From the NCBI GenBank assembly GCA_020635815.1, contig JACJZB010000002.1, forward strand, positions 310,001-374,000: a DNA stretch of 64,000 bases, written 5' to 3'. The stretch's first letter is position 1; each line of letters begins with the position of its first letter. This DNA is from Flavobacteriales bacterium (GTDB lineage Bacteria; Bacteroidota; Bacteroidia; Flavobacteriales_E; Vicingaceae). The position numbers were made by a program, and so were the translations under genes. Shown one piece after another: positions 16,264 through 24,945 of this stretch. Under the pieces are notes generated by a model. The model saw nothing but the letters and a program-made list of their open reading frames with translations, was not told the origin of the DNA and did not search any database.

Positions 16264-16626
16264 TTAATTAGCTGCCTTTGCGGCTGGTCTATCGTATTGA
16301 CAACACCCATGTAACTTAGAATAAGCTTCATCAGGAGCTCTAAATTCTTCCGTATCATAACCAACAGAAGCTATTGTTTTTTTTATATCATCCAAAGAAA
16401 TTTTAGAAGCATCAAATTTAACCGTCATTTTTTTTGAAGCTACATTCCATTTTGCTGATTTTACACCGTCCATTTTTTTAAATGGTTTTTCCATGGTTGC
16501 TTTACACATTTCGCAATTACCCCAAACTTTAAAGCTCTCTTTTTTAAGGGTTTCTTCTTGTGCAAACAAACGAGTAGTGGTAAATATAACTAAACCTATT
16601 ATACCAAATATTTTTAATGTTTTCAT
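16264..16626 (-). CDS. periplasmic heavy-metal-associated (HMA) domain protein
   Basis: 120 residues with a signal peptide (MKTLKIFGIIGLVIFTTTRLFAQ). HMA fold: FKVWGNCEMCKATMEKPFKKMDGV with the metal-binding C-x-x-C, then VKFDASKISLDDIKKTIASVGYDTE. A second Cys pair lies at the end (HGCCQYDR). HMA domains bind Cu(I) or similar ions; this one would act outside the inner membrane. First gene of a three-gene unit ending at 14504. Confidence 0.85.
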   Translation of the reverse strand: MKTLKIFGIIGLVIFTTTRLFAQEETLKKESFKVWGNCEMCKATMEKPFKKMDGVKSAKWNVASKKMTVKFDASKISLDDIKKTIASVGYDTEEFRAPDEAYSKLHGCCQYDRPAAKAAN

Positions 16627-16798
16627 GTTCTTATTGTTTTACTTTTGATAATAACTTACGTGTAAAGTTAATCTTTTCACAATTTTTTAGTAAGCAACAT
16701 ACCAAATCATTCTAGGAATCCTAAAATATTTTTTTACGTGATTATATTAATTTTAGCAAATAAACATTAAGCTGCTTCAAAATTTTAGTATTGAATTA

Positions 16799-16819
16799 TT
16801 AATAGATTAAATCTATTAA
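16799..16819. promoter_or_regulatory. 21-bp palindrome, candidate operator
   Basis: TTAATAGATT-A-AATCTATTAA, perfect 10-bp arms, in the 260-base divergent region between the HMA gene (minus) and the GNAT-nitrilase gene (plus). A -7-like TATTTTTG lies at 16830-16837, so a bound repressor would affect the plus-strand gene. The remainder of 16627-16886 is AT-rich and shows nothing else. Confidence 0.5.
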
Positions 16820-16886
16820 CTATACTTCGTATTTTTGGCTTGTCGATTCAGCTTATACAAAGTTATTCCATCGATTTTTTATTATT

Positions 16887-18419
16887 ATGAAACCTGAAAA
16901 CATTGAAAGTATTGATTTAAGTTTTTTAAGTCTTGATGATTATCAAGAATTGAAAGAAGCAATGATAGAATCTTATGCAAGTATGCCAAATTCCTATTGG
17001 AAAGAAGCACAGATTAAAAACCTGATAGATATTTTTCCTGATGGACAAGTAGTGATTAAAGTAAATAATCAGATTGCGGGTTGTGCTTTATCTATAATTG
17101 TTGATTATGATAAGTTTGAAGATCAGCATACTTACAAAGAAATTACTGGAAACTTTACCTTTAATACCCATACAAATAGTGGTGATATGTTGTATGGTAT
17201 TGATGTGTTTATAAAACCAGAATTTAGAGGCTTACGTTTAGCTAGGAGGCTTTATGACTATAGAAAAGAGTTGTGTGAGCGTTTAAATTTAAAGGGAATT
17301 GCTTTTGGAGGCAGAATTCCAAACTATCATAAATACGCAGCCGATATGAGCCCAAAAACTTATATCGCAAAGGTAAAGCGTAAAGAAATTCATGACCCTG
17401 TTTTTAATTTTCAAATCTCCAACGATTTTCATCCAGCTAAAGTGTTAAAAAATTACTTGGAAGGTGATGCAGACTCTAACGATTACGCTATTTTATTAGA
17501 ATGGGATAATCTTTATTATGAGAAAAAAACTAAAAACGCTAACACTACAAAAAAAGTTGTTCGATTAGGGTTAATTCAATGGCAAATGAGGCCCTATAAT
17601 AACCTAGATGAATTAATGCACCAAGCCGAATATTTTATTGACGCTGTTTCTGGTTATCGTTCTGATTTTGCTTTGTTTCCAGAGTTTTTTAATGCACCAT
17701 TAATGGCAGAAAACAATCATTTAAATGAGCCTGACGCCATACGGGAATTAGCAAAACATACCTCTACCATTGTTCAGAAATTTTCAGAAATGGCTATTTC
17801 TTATAACATCAACATCATCTCAGGTAGCATGCCCGAAATATTAAATAATCGACTTTATAATGTTGGCTATTTATGCAAAAGAGACGGAACCGTAGAACGG
17901 TATGAAAAACTACACGTAACACCAGACGAAGCTAAGGTTTGGGGAATGCAAGGAGGAAATAAATTAGAAGTGTTTGATACCGATTGTGGCAAAATAGGTG
18001 TTTTAATTTGTTATGATTCTGAATTTCCAGAATTAAGCAGATTGTTAGCCGATGAAGGAATGGATATTTTGTTTGTGCCATTTTTAACTGATACTCAAAA
18101 TGGATATTCAAGAGTTAGAAACTGTTCTCAAGCAAGAGCTATTGAAAACGAATGTTATGTTGCGATTGCTGGAAGCGTAGGTAACTTACCTAAAGTGCAT
18201 AACATGGATATTCAATATGCTCAATCAATGGTGTTTACTCCTTGTGATTTTGCTTTTCCAGCAAATGGAATTAAAGCCGAAGCTACTCCAAATACAGAAA
18301 TGATATTGATAGCTGATGTAGATTTAGGTTTACTTAGAGAACTTAATCAATTTGGAAGTGTTAGAAACTTAAAAGATAGAAGAAAAGATTTATTTGAGCT
18401 TAAACCACTAAAAAAATAA
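16887..18419 (+). CDS. GNAT acetyltransferase-carbon-nitrogen hydrolase fusion
   Basis: 510 residues. Residues about 1-205 form a GNAT domain (YGIDVFIKPEFRGLRLARRLYDYRK is the acetyl-CoA motif). Residues 225-505 form a nitrilase-superfamily domain with the full catalytic triad: Glu in FALFPEFFNAP, Lys in RYEKLHVTPDE, Cys in GVLICYDSEFPE. The fusion is a known architecture in many bacteria, with substrate not firmly established; the hydrolase half is amidase-like. Cytoplasmic, no signal peptide. The next gene follows after 22 bases. Confidence 0.92.
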   Translation: MKPENIESIDLSFLSLDDYQELKEAMIESYASMPNSYWKEAQIKNLIDIFPDGQVVIKVNNQIAGCALSIIVDYDKFEDQHTYKEITGNFTFNTHTNSGDMLYGIDVFIKPEFRGLRLARRLYDYRKELCERLNLKGIAFGGRIPNYHKYAADMSPKTYIAKVKRKEIHDPVFNFQISNDFHPAKVLKNYLEGDADSNDYAILLEWDNLYYEKKTKNANTTKKVVRLGLIQWQMRPYNNLDELMHQAEYFIDAVSGYRSDFALFPEFFNAPLMAENNHLNEPDAIRELAKHTSTIVQKFSEMAISYNINIISGSMPEILNNRLYNVGYLCKRDGTVERYEKLHVTPDEAKVWGMQGGNKLEVFDTDCGKIGVLICYDSEFPELSRLLADEGMDILFVPFLTDTQNGYSRVRNCSQARAIENECYVAIAGSVGNLPKVHNMDIQYAQSMVFTPCDFAFPANGIKAEATPNTEMILIADVDLGLLRELNQFGSVRNLKDRRKDLFELKPLKK

Positions 18420-18441
18420 AAAGCATTTTATTAAAAAAATT

Positions 18442-19683
18442 ATGCAACAACGACAAATACCCGATTGGCTTAAAAACCTTCAAGAAAATTCTTGGGAATT
18501 AGAACTTCTAATTTCTGGTGGTGCTATTTTCTCGTTATTCCAAGTAAGCGATGCCTTTATAACTTGGATGGACACTATTGGCATGATTGCATCTTTACCT
18601 GGTAGAGCAGTGTTAATAATGATTGGAATGATAGGGATTAAAGTGTTAACATTAGGTTTTATCATACACCTTTCATTAAGATCTTATTGGTTAGCGTTAG
18701 TTTGTATTAATTTTGTTTACCCAGAAGGAATTAATGTTTATAAAATAAAATGGAAAACTCCTTTTAAAATTAAAGCCGAACAAAATGGTGACCTACAACA
18801 TCAAATTACTCATGTAGATAAACAATGTGGCGTCGTAATGTTTATGTCTATTATTTCGGTATTTGTAATTATTGGACTCACCTTAATTTTTATGGGATTA
18901 ATAGGTATTATGGTGTTGTTGGAAAGTAACTCAACCCTGCTCTCTGAATATACTTTCGTAAGCTTATTTATTCTCTTTCTATTATATATTTTTGATCTTT
19001 TAAGTTTTGGATTATTACGGAAAATCCCTTTTCTAACCTATATACTTTTCCCTATATTTAAACTTTATGATATAGTTAGTTTTAGAGCTTTTTATACTGA
19101 ACCTCTATTGATGTTTAATACCAATGTGGTTAAATGGAAATTTCTTATAAAAGCATTGGTTTTCTCATTGTTTGCAATAACAACTGCCTATTTATCCATC
19201 TATAAAACGATGCACTGGCCTAATTTATTTGATAAACGCGAATACCGTTGGCAAATGGCAGATAATGATTATATATTTTATGGTGCTTACATGGATGAAT
19301 GGAAAGAGGATAAAACGTATAGAATAGGCATAAGTTCAAAAGTGCAAACTGGAAATTTTATGGAGTTATTTGTTACTTACCATCACATCTATGATGATTT
19401 AATTGAACAAACTTCTGATATTGACTCTTTAAAAAATTTCGACAAAATATTACAAGTACAAATCGATTCTACAATAGTTAGTAATCTTGAATGGTTTCCA
19501 TCATCTAAAACTAACAATTTAATAGGTGTAACCACTATGATCCCTTTAAACTCCTTTTCTAATGGACATCATACTGTTTACGTTTACACTGAGTTAAAGC
19601 ATAAAAATATACATCAGGAAAATGAAGTTGCTGACTATAAAGTAACCATTCCTTTTTGGGTAGATAAAAATTCAAAACATTAA
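18442..19683 (+). CDS. multi-pass membrane protein, hypothetical
   Basis: 413 residues. Hydrophobic segments lie at about 25-60, 65-95, 130-165, 175-200 and 235-255; the last 150 residues are soluble and beta-rich (KTYRIGISSKVQTGNFMELFVTYHHIYDDLIEQ). I do not recognise a family. Start ATG chosen because MQQRQIPDWLKNLQ directly follows the upstream gene by 22 bases and the same unit continues with the gene at 19701. Confidence 0.65.
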   Translation: MQQRQIPDWLKNLQENSWELELLISGGAIFSLFQVSDAFITWMDTIGMIASLPGRAVLIMIGMIGIKVLTLGFIIHLSLRSYWLALVCINFVYPEGINVYKIKWKTPFKIKAEQNGDLQHQITHVDKQCGVVMFMSIISVFVIIGLTLIFMGLIGIMVLLESNSTLLSEYTFVSLFILFLLYIFDLLSFGLLRKIPFLTYILFPIFKLYDIVSFRAFYTEPLLMFNTNVVKWKFLIKALVFSLFAITTAYLSIYKTMHWPNLFDKREYRWQMADNDYIFYGAYMDEWKEDKTYRIGISSKVQTGNFMELFVTYHHIYDDLIEQTSDIDSLKNFDKILQVQIDSTIVSNLEWFPSSKTNNLIGVTTMIPLNSFSNGHHTVYVYTELKHKNIHQENEVADYKVTIPFWVDKNSKH

Positions 19684-19700
19684 CTTAAAAATAAAAAGAA

Positions 19701-19904
19701 ATGAAACAAAACATGGGAACAGCTGATAAGATTATTAGAGTAATTATTGCTCTTGTTTTCTCAGCATTATACATTACAGGAACAGTTTCTGGTATTTTTG
19801 GTTATATTTTATTAGGCTTGGGAGCAATTTTTATTTTAACTAGTATAATGAGCTTTTGTCCATTGTATTTACCTTTTGGGTTAAATACTTGTTCAAAAAA
19901 ATAG
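19701..19904 (+). CDS. DUF2892/YgaP-type transmembrane protein
   Basis: 67 residues: MKQNMGTADKIIRVIIALVF, two membrane helices, then the conserved SFCPLYLPFGLNTC. Matches the small DUF2892 (YgaP transmembrane) family, which occurs alone or fused to rhodanese domains. Role in inner-membrane sulfur or stress metabolism is not established. 17 bases after the preceding gene. Confidence 0.85.
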   Translation: MKQNMGTADKIIRVIIALVFSALYITGTVSGIFGYILLGLGAIFILTSIMSFCPLYLPFGLNTCSKK

Positions 19905-20073
19905 CGTGGACAATTTAGTCCATTTTACTCCTCCTACACCCTACAGTTATAAGTGCTATTGGAGGCTTATATCTAAACAAGATTAATCATACTTTACAAA
20001 ACCCTACAACACAAACCTAACTTATATTCCTAACAAAACAAACAGAATCTAGATGAATCACTTTATTTTTTAG

Positions 20074-20081
20074 TAACTTTG
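20074..20081 (+). promoter_or_regulatory. -7 promoter box TAACTTTG
   Basis: Exact match to the Bacteroidota TAnnTTTG box, 74 bases before the ATG at 20156; no clear TTG at -33. The gap 19905-20155 otherwise shows only a short TGGAC...GTCCA palindrome (19907-19922). Confidence 0.4.
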
Positions 20082-20155
20082 ACGCCATTTATGTTGTAGT
20101 AAACAAGGCTTTAAAAATTGTATTGTTGAATAACACTAGCTTTTAAAAACAAAAT

Positions 20156-21988
20156 ATGACTCAACCACATACATTTCACATTCCAGTTATGGGTATCGGT
20201 TTTACCATTGACACCCCACTTAAAGTTGCTCCTTATGGAATTTCCTCTGTTCTTTCTTTAGGAGATGATAAACTTGCGGATAGAATGAGAGCTCATTATT
20301 GTAACAAGCTTAACATTCCTTTTGTTGAAGTACCAAAAGATGACTCCGATGGAAGAGCCAATAGAATTACGATGTACCTTAACCTAATGAATGAAATGGT
20401 TAAGAATAAATTTCAAGAGCTTAAAAATGCATCTTTCGAAAAAGGGAGTGAATTGACAAAGTACTTTGAGATGTTACCAGATTTTAACAATCTAAAAAAA
20501 GAATACAACAGAATGATGGAAGAAAGTGATTCTTCTGTTATTGAAAAAATTCAACACTGGTTAAAAGAAAATATGACTCCGGGGTCTATTGATGTTAACA
20601 TCATGACTAAACTGGACAAAGCTAATTATACAAAATCAGGCGAACAATTACCTCAACACATGAACGATGCTCATGCTGCATTAAGAGGTTTTGCCAATAG
20701 TGATGTAAACGCTGGGGTTGTTTTGTCTGCTGGATTAAGTCCTCGTTTGTATAGCTACATCTCAAACTTTGATGGATTTTTTCCAGATGAAAATGAGCAA
20801 TTATCCAAAAAAGTGATATTAAAAGTTAGCGATTACCGTTCGGCATTAGTTCAGGGGAAATTTTTGGCAAAAAAAGGAATTTGGGTGTCAGAATATAGAA
20901 TAGAATCTGGATTAAACTGCGGAGGGCACGCTTTTGCTACCGATGGTTTTTTAATGGGTCCAATTTTAGAAGAATTTAGAGTACATCGAGAAGAATTAAT
21001 AGAACAAGTTCATGCCATTTTAAATGACGCTTTAGAAAGTTTAGGAAGAGAAAGACTTTCAAAACCTTTAGACTTATTAGTGACTGCTCAAGGTGGGGTA
21101 GGTACTGCTGAAGAACACAACTTTTTGATGAACCATTACAAAATGGATGCTATTGGATGGGGAACACCTTTCTTATTAGTGCCAGAAGCTGTAAATATTG
21201 ATGGCGAATCATTTAAAATTCTTTCTGAAGCAAATGAAGAAGATTTATATTTAAGTGATATATCTCCTATTGGTGTCCCTTTTAATACAGTTAAAGGAAA
21301 TACAAAAGATTTATTAAGAGATAAAAAAATTGCTGAAGGCAAACCTGGAAGTCCATGCCCTAGTCAGTTTTTAAAGCTGTATAACACTGAATTTACTGAA
21401 CAACCTATTTGTTTAGCATCTCGCCAATACCAAAAATTAAAAATTGCTGAATTAGATGCAAAAGGAGTAAGTCCAACTGAATACAAAAAACAATACGATA
21501 AAATCACAGTAAAATCGTGTATTTGTGCAGGTTTAGTAATGACAGCATATACTGAAAACAATTTAGTAAAAAAATCAGACGGCGAAGGAATTTCAGTTTG
21601 CCCAGGCCCAAATATGGCCTATTTCTCTAAAAAATCTACTTTACAGGAAATGGTAGATCATATTTATGGTAGAATAAATGTATTGAATGATACCTATCGT
21701 CCTCACATGTTTGTGAAAGAGTTTCACATGTACATAGATTACCTTAAAAAGAAAATAGAAGAAACAAAAGAAGACCTAACGGCTAAGCAAAAAAAATACT
21801 TAGTTTCATTCATTCAAAATCTTGAAAAAGGAAATGAATATTACGATTCCCTTTTTACGGATGCAAAAGGATATTTCGACGAAGCAAAAAGTTCGATTAA
21901 AAAAGAACTAGAGGCAACAAAAAAAGTATTAAAACAATTAAATACTGAAATTGAAAGCCTTTCAATTGCAGTGCCAGTAAACCAATAG
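20156..21988 (+). CDS. conserved protein with nitronate-monooxygenase-like barrel
   Basis: 610 residues, function unknown. The middle part reads like a flavin TIM barrel of the NMO/2-nitropropane dioxygenase kind: NAGVVLSAGLSP, KVILKVSDYRSA, ESGLNCGGHAFATDG, LLVTAQGGVGTAEEHNFLM, DAIGWGTPFLLVPEA. The second half has spaced cysteines (GSPCPSQ, QPICLAS, KSCICAGL, SVCPGPN) that could bind a cofactor such as an Fe-S cluster. The C-terminal 90 residues are coiled coil. No signal peptide. It stands alone with its own -7 box. The barrel assignment is from motif reading only. Confidence 0.6.
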   Translation: MTQPHTFHIPVMGIGFTIDTPLKVAPYGISSVLSLGDDKLADRMRAHYCNKLNIPFVEVPKDDSDGRANRITMYLNLMNEMVKNKFQELKNASFEKGSELTKYFEMLPDFNNLKKEYNRMMEESDSSVIEKIQHWLKENMTPGSIDVNIMTKLDKANYTKSGEQLPQHMNDAHAALRGFANSDVNAGVVLSAGLSPRLYSYISNFDGFFPDENEQLSKKVILKVSDYRSALVQGKFLAKKGIWVSEYRIESGLNCGGHAFATDGFLMGPILEEFRVHREELIEQVHAILNDALESLGRERLSKPLDLLVTAQGGVGTAEEHNFLMNHYKMDAIGWGTPFLLVPEAVNIDGESFKILSEANEEDLYLSDISPIGVPFNTVKGNTKDLLRDKKIAEGKPGSPCPSQFLKLYNTEFTEQPICLASRQYQKLKIAELDAKGVSPTEYKKQYDKITVKSCICAGLVMTAYTENNLVKKSDGEGISVCPGPNMAYFSKKSTLQEMVDHIYGRINVLNDTYRPHMFVKEFHMYIDYLKKKIEETKEDLTAKQKKYLVSFIQNLEKGNEYYDSLFTDAKGYFDEAKSSIKKELEATKKVLKQLNTEIESLSIAVPVNQ

Positions 21989-22063
21989 AAGTAAGTAGTA
22001 CGTCGCAGCTTTTGTGTTATAAATTTACGAGGAGATAGCTATTAAGCTCCTCATAAGCAATAC

Positions 22064-22951
22064 TTACTCTTGATTTTCAGCTTTAATATTTGTGACTTCT
22101 AACGTTGCAGAAGCAATCATAATAATATCATCGTATTTAGCTATCTCATCTAAAAGTCTCGTATAAATTAAGTCTTTTGTTCCTCTTCTTTTTTTGTAAT
22201 CAACAATATAACGTAAGGTAAAAGTAATCCAGCTTTCATCAAACTTTAACGTTACCATAGGCTTAACTTGAGCATCTTCTACTTTATATTTATTCGATAG
22301 TTCTTGCCATTGTGATTGACTCTTCAAAGCATAGTCTCCACAGATTTCGTTTAAAACATTCGTAAAAACTTCTTTTGCTTTTTTATAATCACTTTCAGTT
22401 CGAATTGGCACTGTTAACTCATCCCATAAAAAAGGGTACTCGGCAGAATAATTATGTACTTTTTCCTTAAAGACAAAACTGTTACCCAATGAAACAATAG
22501 ATCCATTGTACAAATCTCCATTAACCCAATCACCAACTTCCATTATGGTTGTTCGCATTACACTTATGTCAATGATATCTCCTTTAATTTCCCCAATTTT
22601 AACACGTTGCCCAACAGAAACTGTTCCTCCAACTACTATATTTAACCATCCCGCTAAGGTTATAATAATCTCTTGTAATGCAAATGCAATTCCCGCTCCA
22701 GCTACACCAAGGGCTACCCCTATATTCCCTAATTTATCGCTATAAACAAACAAGATTAAAGCTATCATAAAAATATAGCTGATTAAGCCTACAGCCTTAC
22801 GGGCTTTGTATTTATTGTCGTTATTTTTTACTGTTTTATTTAAGCCTTTTTTTATGATTTGAGCAACAATTAAAATAATAAAAATACCTACCCCAATAAA
22901 AATTAATCGTTGTGCTAAAGGGTCTTGAAATAAAAGTTTAATCTTTTCCAT
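22064..22951 (-). CDS. MscS-family mechanosensitive channel
   Basis: 295 residues. Three membrane segments, then the pore-lining helix with GVALGVAGAGIAFALQEII and the MscS beta domain (VGGTVSVGQRVKIGEIKGDIIDISVMRTTIME). Gates on membrane tension to release solutes on osmotic downshock. Starts inside the end of the larger MscS gene upstream (14-base overlap), so both are one transcript. Confidence 0.92.
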   Translation of the reverse strand: MEKIKLLFQDPLAQRLIFIGVGIFIILIVAQIIKKGLNKTVKNNDNKYKARKAVGLISYIFMIALILFVYSDKLGNIGVALGVAGAGIAFALQEIIITLAGWLNIVVGGTVSVGQRVKIGEIKGDIIDISVMRTTIMEVGDWVNGDLYNGSIVSLGNSFVFKEKVHNYSAEYPFLWDELTVPIRTESDYKKAKEVFTNVLNEICGDYALKSQSQWQELSNKYKVEDAQVKPMVTLKFDESWITFTLRYIVDYKKRRGTKDLIYTRLLDEIAKYDDIIMIASATLEVTNIKAENQE

Positions 22952-24806
22952 CTTTATTTATATTAACGTTAAATGAAGGTGCTTTATAATTTGGAGGCAA
23001 GTAACTTGGAGGTATTGTAACCATGTTGCCGTCTCTTGCAGCACGATAATGTGGAGATAAGATTTCGACACCGTTTTCATTAAAAGCGTCTTGGATGTTG
23101 CTATGCAATTCAGAATATATTTTAGCTGCTAAGCTAGCATTTTCAGTGTAAGCATTTATTTGATAACTTACATAAAAATCATCAAGACTTGTTTGAAAAA
23201 CAAATGGTTTTGGATCGTGTTTAATATGTTCTGTTTTTAATGCAGCACCAATTAATAACTCATGTACTTTTCTCCATGGTACATCATAGCCAATCGTTAC
23301 CATAGAGTTTAAAATTAACCCTAAATCTTCCGCACTTGAAGAATAATTTACAGTGCTCCCATTCATTATGGCGGCATTTGGGATTGTTATATCTTCATTT
23401 TTTATCGTTCTTAAACGAGTTACAAGCATCGTTTTCTCTATAACATCTCCTGTAATGTCACCTATTTTTACCCTATCTCCAATTTTAAATGCTCTCATGT
23501 AAGTAATAACTAATCCAGCAATTATATTGCCTATTGCAGAAGATGAACCTAAAGAAAATAACACCCCTAAAAATACACTTACCCCTTGAAAAACTGGCGA
23601 ATCACTACCTGGTAAATAAGGAAAAATTACTATAAATGAAAAAGCATATATTAAAATTTTAAGCAAATTAAACGTTGGTATTGCCCAGTCGGGATAAAAA
23701 CCTGGTAGTTGTAAATTACCATTTTCAACCTCTGATGATAAAAACTTTAGAAATCGAACAAAATATCGTGTTAAAAAAACAATTACAACTATTGTTATTA
23801 ACTCTGGTATATAACCGATAAGAGCACCACCAAACTCTTTAATAGGATTGAATACATATCCGAACATAGTGGTTGCTATTCCTTTTGTTGTAGGGAATAT
23901 GCTAAATATAGAAGGTAGGGCAAGATAAATGACGATAATTATAATTAACCATTTTATAATTTTTAACCCCCATTTTACCAAATCCGTTTCCCTTTCGATA
24001 GATAAAAACTCATAATTCTTGAACTTTACGCCTCTTATAAAAGGTTTTATTTTATTGATTAACCAAACATTTAGTTGCGTAAATCCTTTATTCATGTACT
24101 TAATTCCAAAAAAGAAAATTGCCAAGACAAGAATCAGCATTAAAATTCTTTTTAATGTTTGCATTAAGCCTGTTCTCTCTTTATACTCTTTTATTCCTGT
24201 TTTAATGTGCTTGATATACTCTCTTGCTACATTTTCTCTTGATTCATCAAGCCAAAAAGCATCTCTATCTGTTATGCTTAAAACAATCATTTCATCAAAC
24301 ATAATATCATCACTTTCCTCACCACTAAAAACAATTAGTTTACCTTCATCATAAATATTATCATCAACAAGTTTCGATAACTTATCAGCAATGCTTTTAG
24401 CTCTATCAGATGGCGTAAAAGGTCCCAGTTTGGAATAAATAAGAAACAAAGTATCATCATAAAAAATTACAGGAACACCTTTCGTATTTGCTCTAAGTGA
24501 ATCTACTTGTGCTTTTATTCTATTGTTTTGTATTTCTCTTGCTTTATTTAATGAGTCTAATCTCTGTTGCAGTTCTCCCTTTTTCTTTTGGTCATTCGCC
24601 TTTAAATCGGCTATTTGACTTAAAAGTTCAACTTGCTGGATACTATCATGTAATTTAAAAGAGTCAGCTAAAGAAAGTAATTCTTTACTCATTAATTGCT
24701 GATTTTCAAGCAAACTATCACTACTTGCTTGAGCAATTTTGTCGCTTTGAGCATAAACATTTGAATAAATGAATAATGCTATTAAGTACTTTAAAACTGT
24801 TTTCAT
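22938..24806 (-). CDS. large MscS-family channel with periplasmic N-domain
   Basis: 622 residues. Signal peptide (MKTVLKYLIALFIYSNVYAQ), a periplasmic coiled coil (about 25-110), a compact domain (about 115-205), then five or so membrane segments from 215 on. The pore region is GVSVFLGVLFSLGSSSAIGNIIAGL, with the beta domain FKIGDRVKIGDITGDVIEKTMLVTRLRTIKNEDITIPN. Size and layout resemble MscK/YbdG-type channels. Overlaps the smaller MscS gene; the pair could form different channels or a mixed one. Confidence 0.9.
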   Translation of the reverse strand: MKTVLKYLIALFIYSNVYAQSDKIAQASSDSLLENQQLMSKELLSLADSFKLHDSIQQVELLSQIADLKANDQKKKGELQQRLDSLNKAREIQNNRIKAQVDSLRANTKGVPVIFYDDTLFLIYSKLGPFTPSDRAKSIADKLSKLVDDNIYDEGKLIVFSGEESDDIMFDEMIVLSITDRDAFWLDESRENVAREYIKHIKTGIKEYKERTGLMQTLKRILMLILVLAIFFFGIKYMNKGFTQLNVWLINKIKPFIRGVKFKNYEFLSIERETDLVKWGLKIIKWLIIIIVIYLALPSIFSIFPTTKGIATTMFGYVFNPIKEFGGALIGYIPELITIVVIVFLTRYFVRFLKFLSSEVENGNLQLPGFYPDWAIPTFNLLKILIYAFSFIVIFPYLPGSDSPVFQGVSVFLGVLFSLGSSSAIGNIIAGLVITYMRAFKIGDRVKIGDITGDVIEKTMLVTRLRTIKNEDITIPNAAIMNGSTVNYSSSAEDLGLILNSMVTIGYDVPWRKVHELLIGAALKTEHIKHDPKPFVFQTSLDDFYVSYQINAYTENASLAAKIYSELHSNIQDAFNENGVEILSPHYRAARDGNMVTIPPSYLPPNYKAPSFNVNINKDGKD

Positions 24807-24933
24807 TAATCGTGTTTATGCTTTAAAATTAACATTTAAAAACTTGGTAAATGAACGAAATAAGTTATTTAAAAAACATTTCTTTAAAAAATATATTCCT
24901 TTCATTCCTCATCAACAATCACACAAAAAAAAT

Positions 24934-24941
24934 TACTTTTG
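24934..24941 (+). promoter_or_regulatory. -7 box TACTTTTG, leaderless glyS candidate
   Basis: Exact TAnnTTTG ending 4 bases before the glyS ATG, which would put the transcription start at or next to the start codon. No clear TTG at -33. Confidence 0.5.
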
Positions 24942-24945
24942 CGGC

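Noticed and set aside
22021..22063. GAGGAG...CTCCTC hairpin between two convergent genes as a terminator
   Set aside because: The stem is interrupted and no T run follows on either strand, so I did not list it.
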